Shown in pieces: positions 6,456 to 11,150 of a stretch of DNA of 11,150 nt. The stretch is from contig JBBQSU010000110.1 of assembly GCA_038234815.1 (NCBI GenBank), positions 1 to 11,150 on the forward strand, written 5' to 3'. Every line of letters starts with the position of its first letter. Position 1 is the first letter of the stretch. The notes below the pieces were generated by a model. That model ran no database searches. It was not told where the DNA came from and saw nothing but the letters and a program-made list of their open reading frames with translations. This DNA comes from JBBQSU01 sp038234815 (lineage in GTDB: Bacteria; Planctomycetota; Phycisphaerae; Tepidisphaerales; Tepidisphaeraceae). Both the position numbers and the translations under genes were made by a program.

Positions 6456-7376
6456 ATGGGCTATACGTCCCATTCCGTTGAGAATCTCGGGCCACCCTTT
6501 CTTCTGGTAGACGAGGTCGTGTTCGTCATCCCCAAGGCCGGGCGGCTGCGGCTCAGCAAGCACCATTTCAAACTGCTGTTCATCCTCCGCGGCGAAATTG
6601 AGCACGAAATTGAGGGGCTGGAAGGCAGACAGCCCCTCGCCCCCGGCGACATCCTCGTCGCCCCCGTCGTAGGCCGCCACCACTACATCAACCGCAACCC
6701 CCACGAGGCGATCCCCGTCCAGGCGATCCGCATGTTCCTCGACGACGCCTGGCTCAAGCAGAACGCCAGCGGTCGCTTTCTCCGCCCGGAAACCGACTTC
6801 GGCGACTACGTCATGCACCATCTTGACCACGTTGCCCACCTCCGCGGCGGGATCGATAACGAGATCACCCAACTGATTGACGCCTTGCGGAAGGAAACGG
6901 AGCACCGCGCTCTGGGTTACCGGCACCGCGTTCGCTCGATCTGCGTCGACCTCGTCGTCGCCGTCTCCCGGCGATTGAAGGCCGGCCGCAGCGTCAGCCA
7001 GGCGTCGCGCGCTTCCAACGCGCCGCAGATTGTGGTCGCCGCCAAGGAGTTCATCCTCAAGCACTTCGCCCGCGACCTTCGTCTGCGCGACATCGCATGG
7101 CACGTTCGCAAGGGTGAAGAACACCTGGCGCGCGTCTTCATGCGCGAAACCGGGCAGAGCGTCTTCGACTACGTGCGCGAAATGCGAATCCACAACGCCA
7201 AAACACTGCTCCAGAACCCCTCCCTCTCCCTGACCGCCATCGCTCGCCAGTGCGGCTTCCACTCCCTCTCTTTCTTCAGCCGTACCTTCCGCCAGGAGGT
7301 TGGGCTGCCCCCCTCTCACTACCGTGGCCACACTAGCGCCACTCCGCAGGCCCTGCCGCAGTCCGCCGCCTCGTGA
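6456..7376 (+). CDS. AraC-family transcriptional regulator
   Basis: A 306-residue protein with the AraC two-domain plan. Residues ~20-100 form a cupin-like sensor; HHFKLLFILRGEIEHEI and LAPGDILVAPVVGRHHY are its typical strands. Residues ~192-290 hold the double helix-turn-helix, with LRLRDIAWHVRKGEEHLARVF as the first unit and LSLTAIARQCGFHSLSFFSRTF leading to the signature end FRQEVGLPPSHYR. It would sense a sugar and activate transcription. It is divergent from the pectin operon across 106 bp, so a role in inducing ogl, kduD and the acetyltransferase is likely (inference). The ATG at 6456 lacks a recognisable ribosome-binding site, which is common in this phylum. The C-terminal 16 residues are a low-complexity tail. 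Immediately downstream lies a gene remnant, so its 3' flank has been rearranged. Confidence 0.87.
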   Translation: MGYTSHSVENLGPPFLLVDEVVFVIPKAGRLRLSKHHFKLLFILRGEIEHEIEGLEGRQPLAPGDILVAPVVGRHHYINRNPHEAIPVQAIRMFLDDAWLKQNASGRFLRPETDFGDYVMHHLDHVAHLRGGIDNEITQLIDALRKETEHRALGYRHRVRSICVDLVVAVSRRLKAGRSVSQASRASNAPQIVVAAKEFILKHFARDLRLRDIAWHVRKGEEHLARVFMRETGQSVFDYVREMRIHNAKTLLQNPSLSLTAIARQCGFHSLSFFSRTFRQEVGLPPSHYRGHTSATPQALPQSAAS

Positions 7377-7380
7377 GTGA

Positions 7381-7671
7381 GCAGGGGAGTACGGGTCCAA
7401 GAACGAGAACAATCACCGGGTGATATGGATTCGAAATTGCGAGAAGATCGCCGTCTATGGCATCGGATCGACCGCCAATCCCACGGGCGAGAGCATCTTT
7501 ATGGTTGAAGATTCGAAGGACGTGGCCCTCGCCGCGATTTTCTCTGAGTCGTGGGAGGTCTTCTGGAACCTCCCCGAGCAGAAGGAAAAGCCCATTATTA
7601 CAGTGCGCTTACCCGATGGCCGGGAACTTACCCCTCCTGTCCACGACCGGCCGACACTGTGGCGGACATGA
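7381..7671 (+). pseudogene. 3' remnant of a right-handed beta-helix (pectate-lyase-like) protein
   Basis: An open frame runs from just after a TGA at 7378 to a TGA at 7669-7671, giving about 96 residues. It shows two beta-helix rungs of the same pattern: VIWIRNCEKIAVYGIGS and SIFMVEDSKDVALAAIFS. They are followed by a C-terminal segment EKPIITVRLPDGRELTPPVHDRPTLWR. This looks like the end of a secreted glycan-binding or glycan-cleaving parallel beta-helix protein. There is no signal peptide or initiating ATG; a GTG at 7420 could start an 83-residue product but without a ribosome-binding site. The frame begins within 5 bases of the AraC stop, so the 5' part was probably deleted. No specific family is claimed, and a short real gene starting at GTG cannot be excluded. 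Confidence 0.45.
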
Positions 7672-7709
7672 CGTAACCATCAATTCGCCGAATTTTAACG
7701 AAATTTCAT

Positions 7710-7737
7710 TTGACTGTTTCTGGAAGTATGGTATATC
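7710..7737 (+). promoter_or_regulatory. Predicted sigma70-type promoter of the right LacI gene
   Basis: TTGACT (7710-7715), a 16-base spacer and TATATC (7732-7737) form a reasonable -35/-10 pair about 50 bases upstream of the LacI ATG. The first of two repeat boxes covers the -10. Confidence 0.4.
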
Positions 7738-7769
7738 GTTAATTCACGTTACGAATATCGATAATTCAC
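7734..7769. repeat. Paired direct repeat TATCGWTAATTCAC, likely operator boxes
   Basis: TATCGTTAATTCAC (7734-7747) and TATCGATAATTCAC (7756-7769) agree at 13 of 14 positions and are 22 bp apart, about two helical turns, so both lie on one face of the DNA. The first overlaps the predicted -10 and the second lies in the leader of the LacI gene. This is what an autoregulatory site would look like; the binding protein is inferred to be the adjacent LacI regulator. Confidence 0.55.
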
Positions 7770-7788
7770 CTGCGATGGCCAAATCATA

Positions 7789-8808
7789 ATGAGTTCGACA
7801 CTACAACAAGTCGCCAATGAGGTGGGCGTCAGCCGAATGACGGTGTCCAGTGCCTTGCGCGGGGTGGGCCGGATCTCCATAGAGACGCGTAAGCGAGTTC
7901 AGGAGGCAGCAACCGCGATGGGCTATCGCCCGAACGCGGCCGCCCGGGCTACCCGCAATGGCTGCTTCGGTGCCATCGCCCTGCTATCCCCCGCGGCTGG
8001 CAGAGGCTACCTGCCGTTTCGATTCCTCGATGCGCTACACGACAGTTTGGCTGACCACCATCTCCACCTTACCCTCGCCCACCTCGCGATTGATCCCTCT
8101 GGTACGGGCGTTATTCCGAAGGTCTTGCGTGAATTGGTTGTCGATGGTCTGCTCGTGAACTACAGCCGGCGGATGCCGCCGGAGCTTGAGAACAGCATTA
8201 CCCGCGGGTCTGCTCCCAGCATCTGGATCAACAACGACCTGCCTGTCGACGTGGTGCGTCCGGACGACCGCGAAGCCGGGGAGCGCCTGACGCGAGAGCT
8301 GATCGCCAAGGGGTATCGCCGTATCGTGTACGTTGACGCCGAATACTTCACCGCGGGCAATGGTCCGAGCCACTACAGCAGCCAGCACCGCATGGACGGC
8401 TACCGGTCGGCCATGGTGAATGCGGGGCTGCGACCGCAAGTGCTTTGCCCGGAACATCTGCTGACCCGGCCGGATGCGATGTCGTACCTGCGGCAGAGCT
8501 TTGACTGGCAGCAGAAGCCCGAGGCGGTGCTGACGTACACGCCTCGGCAGGCGTTTGCAGTACTGCAGATGGCCGAGCGACGTGGGATTCGGGTTCCCGA
8601 AGATTTGCACCTTGCTACCTTCCACGAGGCGGGGCTGAGCGATGAGGGAATGCCGATTACGACGATCTATCTCCCCTGGTCCGTTATGGCGGACCAGGCG
8701 GTCGACATGCTTACTACCCGTATTCGCGAGGGTGCCAGAAGCCTGCCACCCCGCGTGATCCGCTACGCCGACGTTGACTGGGCCAAGCCAATGATGCAGG
8801 GCCATTAA
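7789..8808 (+). CDS. LacI-family transcriptional regulator, head of a pseudopilin/secreted-protein cluster
   Basis: The 339-residue protein begins with a LacI helix-turn-helix (STLQQVANEVGVSRMTVSSAL, about 3-23) and a hinge YRPNAAARATRNG (46-58). A sugar-binding-protein-like effector domain extends from residue ~60 (FGAIALLSP) to the end. TVSSALRG replaces the usual TVSRVLNG. The ATG at 7789 fits the family start exactly, although no ribosome-binding site is visible; an ATG at 7775 meets a stop after four codons. The next gene starts 12 bases after its stop with a good GGAG, so they are likely one transcript. It therefore probably controls the two pseudopilin-like genes and perhaps the secreted protein that follows, as well as itself through the repeat boxes upstream. 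Ligand unknown. Confidence 0.88.
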   Translation: MSSTLQQVANEVGVSRMTVSSALRGVGRISIETRKRVQEAATAMGYRPNAAARATRNGCFGAIALLSPAAGRGYLPFRFLDALHDSLADHHLHLTLAHLAIDPSGTGVIPKVLRELVVDGLLVNYSRRMPPELENSITRGSAPSIWINNDLPVDVVRPDDREAGERLTRELIAKGYRRIVYVDAEYFTAGNGPSHYSSQHRMDGYRSAMVNAGLRPQVLCPEHLLTRPDAMSYLRQSFDWQQKPEAVLTYTPRQAFAVLQMAERRGIRVPEDLHLATFHEAGLSDEGMPITTIYLPWSVMADQAVDMLTTRIREGARSLPPRVIRYADVDWAKPMMQGH

Positions 8809-8820
8809 CTGGAGCTTCAA

Positions 8821-9612
8821 ATGAGAAACAGACTATCCGCGTTTACCCTCGTCGAGTTGCTCGTCGTGATCGGGATCATCGCCCTTCTTATCAGTGTCCT
8901 TTTGCCCGCGCTGAACAAGGCGAGAATTGCGTCGAACCGAACGGCGTGCCTGAGCAACCTGCGGCAGATCGGCATCGCAATTCATTCCTATGCCAACGCC
9001 AATCAGGGATGGCTGGTGCCCCGCACGTACCGGAACGACGACCCGGCTTTCGGCCTGGTATTCAGCACCAATTGGAACGGACTGCTGTCGACCCACCTCG
9101 GGCTTTCGACCCTGTCGCGGATCTTCACTGGCTGTCCGTCCTTCGAGTCCACGACCAGCAACAAGCTCAGCTACGGCATGATGAAGAATCTAGGCCCCAA
9201 TGTTAACAATGGAGCCAACTACTGGCGGCGATACGATACTGGCGTGATTTATGCGCCTAACGGCGACGAAGGCTACATGCTCAAGTTGACGCGTTTCCGG
9301 CCGGCGACGGAAAAGATTCTCGTCGGCGACTGCGCGACCTACTTCTATACAGGGGGCCCAAAGCCAACGGACAACTGCGACATGACCAGCAGGCGAATGG
9401 ATGCTCCGGGCGGCGCGGGGCTGCATGCGGCGCTGAACGCCGCAGAGTGGTGCCGTCCCTCATTTGCGGATGCCGCCGATCCCCAGCGTCATGGCGGCAG
9501 CGCCAACTACCTCTTTGCCGATGGGCATGCGGAGTCGCTGTCTCCACAAAATGCCTGGAAGCTGTTCCCGAAGGCGGTCACCGGACAGTCGAAGTATCCC
9601 AGTTCGAGATAA
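8821..9612 (+). CDS. Prepilin-type N-terminal cleavage/methylation protein (H-X9-DG type pseudopilin)
   Basis: A 263-residue protein with a type IV prepilin start: short leader MRNRLSA, then FTLVELLVVIGIIALLISVLLPAL, with Glu at mature position 5 (residue 12). The residue before the cleavage point is Ala7, not the usual Gly. The globular part begins with the common segment ASNRTACLSNLRQIGIAIHSYAN. Near the C-terminus His224 is followed nine residues later by Asp-Gly (234-235) in RHGGSANYLFADGHAE, the H-X9-DG motif of the large planctomycete pseudopilin family. It would be processed by prepilin peptidase and held in the inner membrane or assembled into a pseudopilus of a type II secretion-like system. 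GGAG at 8811 is 6 bases from the ATG. Its partners and cargo are unknown; the neighbours suggest export or surface display linked to sugar sensing. Confidence 0.88.
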   Translation: MRNRLSAFTLVELLVVIGIIALLISVLLPALNKARIASNRTACLSNLRQIGIAIHSYANANQGWLVPRTYRNDDPAFGLVFSTNWNGLLSTHLGLSTLSRIFTGCPSFESTTSNKLSYGMMKNLGPNVNNGANYWRRYDTGVIYAPNGDEGYMLKLTRFRPATEKILVGDCATYFYTGGPKPTDNCDMTSRRMDAPGGAGLHAALNAAEWCRPSFADAADPQRHGGSANYLFADGHAESLSPQNAWKLFPKAVTGQSKYPSSR

Positions 9613-9811
9613 TCACAGGCGTTTGCGGTGCTGGGTCGCGATTCGGTCTTTGTGTGCTTGTATCGAGGTTGGAATGTCAAAGGTTGCAGGTAAAAACTCG
9701 ATGAGTCTGCCTCGTCGGGCTTCTACCGAGCCTAATCGTGTCCGGCTTGCCGGGCTATGCCCAGGAGAATCTGACCGGCCTGATAGCGGGAGAGTTGCGA
9801 AGCGACAAGTG
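9613..9811. other. Gap between the two pseudopilin genes
   Basis: About 199 bases have no convincing gene. The second pseudopilin frame is open upstream through this gap, offering alternative ATG starts at 9674 (with GAGG 5 bases ahead) and 9701. The encoded residues are Arg/Ser-rich and unlike a prepilin leader, so I treat them as untranslated. No clear terminator or promoter is seen. Confidence 0.4.
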
Positions 9812-10543
9812 ATGCGGGCAAAAGGAACATGTCCTCAAAGGTGGCCCGGTTGTTCCGCGTTTACCCTCGTGGAACTGCTCGTGGTTATCGGCATCCTCGC
9901 GACGCTGATCGCCCTCCTGCTTCCTTCGCTCTCCAAGGCCCGGCAGACGGCCCAGACGTTGGCTTGCCTGTCGCAGCTTCGCCAGTTCGGGCAATCGGTG
10001 TTGATTTATGTCAACGACTATCACGCCTACCCCCACGCCGATGAGCCGTACACAATTGATCCGGCCGACCCTCTATTCGCGGACCGGGACAGCAATGAAT
10101 GGGTCCGCATTCTCCCACGCTTCTGGCGCAAGGGCTGGAAGGAAGGGGATCGTTTCACCGAGCCGATGTTCCGTTGTCCCATTATGGACCAGTTGGGCCT
10201 CACGGGTAATAACCGGCTTCACTACGGCATGAGCCACTTCTTCGATCCGACCGCCACCGGAATGCCTTCAAGCGATTGCGTCAAACCCTCAAAAATTCAC
10301 CGCACCAGTGAAATCGTGGCCTTCGCTGACAAGAACGGTCCCGGCTTCGTTGATGCCCTGGGCCGCACCGGACCTGATGGACCCTTTGTCAGAAATCGCG
10401 CAACCCTCACGACCAGCGAATGGCCGGCCATTCGCCACAACAAGAACAAGGTCACTTGTATCGTCTTCGCCGACGGGCATGGTGAACCGCTGGTTTTCAG
10501 CGCGTATGCCAGCGCCCGCTCGTGGGACTGGAGGCTCAGGTGA
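9812..10543 (+). CDS. Second prepilin-type pseudopilin-like protein
   Basis: From the ATG at 9812 the product has 243 residues. It has a 16-residue leader (MRAKGTCPQRWPGCSA), then FTLVELLVVIGILATLIALLLPSL, with Glu21 at mature position 5 and Ala16 in place of the usual Gly before the cut. ARQTAQTLACLSQLRQFGQSVLIYVNDY follows the family pattern. The C-terminal motif is altered: His209 is followed by Asp-Gly at 221-222 (RHNKNKVTCIVFADGHGEPL), an X11 rather than X9 spacing. The start is uncertain: 9812 gives a normal short leader but has no ribosome-binding site, whereas 9674 has a GAGG but gives a 62-residue leader. It is probably co-transcribed with the first pseudopilin (about 200 bases apart) and is a paralogue with low identity outside the N-terminus. 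Membrane-anchored; function unknown. Confidence 0.82.
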   Translation: MRAKGTCPQRWPGCSAFTLVELLVVIGILATLIALLLPSLSKARQTAQTLACLSQLRQFGQSVLIYVNDYHAYPHADEPYTIDPADPLFADRDSNEWVRILPRFWRKGWKEGDRFTEPMFRCPIMDQLGLTGNNRLHYGMSHFFDPTATGMPSSDCVKPSKIHRTSEIVAFADKNGPGFVDALGRTGPDGPFVRNRATLTTSEWPAIRHNKNKVTCIVFADGHGEPLVFSAYASARSWDWRLR

Positions 10544-10548
10544 ATCAA

Positions 10549-10578
10549 TTAACTCCACAACAATTCTTGAAGTATACT
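10549..10578 (+). promoter_or_regulatory. Possible promoter upstream of the right secreted-protein gene
   Basis: TTAACT (10549-10554), 18 bases, TATACT (10573-10578) could form a weak sigma70-type promoter directly after the second pseudopilin gene. If used, the last gene has its own transcript with a ~120-base leader. Confidence 0.25.
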
Positions 10579-10586
10579 CTAACCAT

Positions 10587-10655
10587 CTTTTCCAGGAGGC
10601 CAACGATCACAATTGCACGTTCAGCGTCGAGTGTCGCCGCGCGTCAGCGGCGGGT
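10587..10655 (+). pseudogene. Decayed copy of a signal-peptide gene start
   Basis: AGGAGG at 10594-10599 and the ~55 bases after it resemble the true gene start 96 bases downstream (AGGAGG 10690). For example, the 29 bases from 10613 match those from 10712 at 22 positions. They also resemble the left-hand gene: AGCGTCGAGTGTCGCCGCG (10623-10641) matches it at 17 of 19. The start codon is lost (ATC and ATT at the expected place). The frame is in phase with, and open into, the next gene's ATG. It looks like a fossil duplicate of a paralogue's 5' end. Confidence 0.45.
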
Positions 10656-10701
10656 TTCAAAACACGTCCCTTTTTTCAACTCTTTTTATAGGAGGCTCAC
10701 A

Positions 10702-11150
10702 ATGATGAGCTCTGCACGTTTAGCGTTAACTCTCGCCGCAGCAGCGGCAGTCCCCTTAGTTTTCACCCCTAGCCGGTCCAAGGCGGCGACCATTACGTGG
10801 GACGGCGATACCAGTGTGAACTGGTCCAACACTGGCAACTGGACCGGCGGTGTGTTGCCGGGCAGCGTTTCCGGCCAGGCGGACACCGCACAGTTCAACG
10901 CCGCGGCAACCTATCAGCCGACCGTCGATATCGCTCAGCCCAGCGGCGCTGGCAAGATCAACCTGCTCCGATTCTCCACCGCGGGCTGGACCGTCGGTGG
11001 CTCCGCCCTGACGTTGGACGTGCTGACGCCGTTGGCCAGCGACGCCGGCACCTACATCACTTCCGCCGTGGAAACGACGATTGAATCGGGGGCCACGGCG
11101 GGCGGCGAATCGGGGACCACCTATTGTCAAAGAATAGCCCCACGCGGGGC
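10702..11150 (+). CDS. Secreted beta-strand-repeat (autotransporter-associated) protein, runs off right edge
   Basis: The ATG at 10702 follows a perfect AGGAGG (10690-10695) by 6 bases; a second ATG is at 10705. The 149 visible residues start with a signal peptide (MMSSARLALTLAAAAAVPLVF..., probable cleavage after SKA at 28). Then comes the family pattern TITWDGDTSVNWSNTGNW (30-47), VLPG, a DTAQF strand, and alternating strands to about residue 130. This is the same family as the interrupted gene at the left edge, with similar W/N-W and F spacing. It should be exported and probably surface-associated; no function is known. The last ~10 residues (TTYCQRIAPRG) contain Cys and Arg and break the composition, hinting that bases from about 11120 belong to something else such as another mobile element. 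The gene lies after the two pseudopilins, probably under the same LacI. Confidence 0.72.
   Translation, partial: MMSSARLALTLAAAAAVPLVFTPSRSKAATITWDGDTSVNWSNTGNWTGGVLPGSVSGQADTAQFNAAATYQPTVDIAQPSGAGKINLLRFSTAGWTVGGSALTLDVLTPLASDAGTYITSAVETTIESGATAGGESGTTYCQRIAPRG
11121..11150. repeat. Two adjacent inverted repeats at the right edge
   Basis: CTATT (11121-11125) pairs with AATAG (11133-11137) around a 7-base loop. It is followed at once by GCCCC (11137-11141), loop ACGC, GGGGC (11146-11150). They could be an IS terminus or a repetitive palindromic element; the window ends too soon to tell. Confidence 0.35.

Larger units (their letters stand above)
7377..7788. other. 412-bp stretch with no intact gene
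   Basis: The first ~295 bases hold the reading frame of a truncated beta-helix protein (listed separately). The remaining ~115 bases (7672-7788) are AT-rich and hold the promoter and repeat boxes of the downstream LacI gene. No RNA gene or clear terminator is seen. Confidence 0.5.

Noticed and set aside
6411..7412. 333-codon minus-strand open frame, longer than the AraC frame
   Set aside because: The plus strand has an unmistakable AraC double helix-turn-helix; the minus frame is a Glu/Val-rich GC shadow.
7636..7669. TGTCC...GGACA inverted repeat as a terminator after the beta-helix remnant
   Set aside because: The stem is interrupted and no T-tract follows, so it is not convincing.
7457..7789. 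110-codon plus-strand frame overlapping the LacI start
   Set aside because: Ser/Arg-rich out-of-frame reading of the beta-helix remnant, with no strand pattern or ribosome-binding site.
10308..10691. 127-codon plus-strand frame between the second pseudopilin and the last gene
   Set aside because: Alternate frame of the pseudopilin that continues into the intergenic region; the beginning has no coding character.

Overview
The window looks like a fragment of a plant-polysaccharide-degrading bacterium of the Planctomycetota, probably a Phycisphaerae-type lineage. This is inferred from gene style, not from a marker gene. The style includes FTLVELLVVIGI pseudopilins with an H-X9-DG-type C-terminus, secreted proteins resembling autotransporter-associated beta-strand repeat proteins, LacI and AraC regulators beside glycan enzymes, and moderately high GC. 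No rRNA, tRNA or CRISPR is visible.

Left edge (1-1603): the first ~136 bases are one end of an insertion sequence on the minus strand. It carries the first codons of an ISNCY-like transposase, a near-perfect palindrome and two exact 20-bp direct repeats. The element sits inside a small secreted beta-strand-repeat protein gene (126-527, minus), whose present stop codon lies in IS-type sequence. That gene overlaps by 4 bp the end of a LacI-family regulator (524-1603, minus).

Glycan block (1604-7376): an intergenic region with a LacI-type operator and promoter separates the LacI gene from a divergent intracellular GH43 gene (1752 or 1836 to 3284, plus). Facing it is a minus-strand pectin operon read from 6349 to 3366: a damaged GH105/88-like unsaturated uronyl hydrolase, a hexapeptide-repeat acetyltransferase, KduD and oligogalacturonate lyase (PL22). 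An AraC-family activator gene (6456-7376, plus) diverges from the operon head and is the obvious candidate regulator. Ogl makes 5-keto-4-deoxyuronate from unsaturated digalacturonate, and KduD reduces the isomerised product to 2-keto-3-deoxygluconate. KduI and transporters are not in the window.

Right block (7377-11150): a 5'-truncated remnant of a beta-helix protein (7381-7671) is followed by a LacI regulator (7789-8808), two pseudopilin-like genes (8821-9612; about 9812-10543) and a second secreted beta-strand-repeat protein (10702 to the right edge), all on the plus strand. Paired TATCGWTAATTCAC boxes lie over the predicted promoter of this LacI gene. A decayed copy of a signal-peptide start lies just upstream of the last gene.

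Two themes stand out. One is a recurring module pairing a LacI regulator with a secreted beta-strand-repeat protein (with pseudopilins in the right copy). The other is heavy wear: an IS-cut gene, a frameshifted hydrolase, a truncated beta-helix gene and a fossil gene start.
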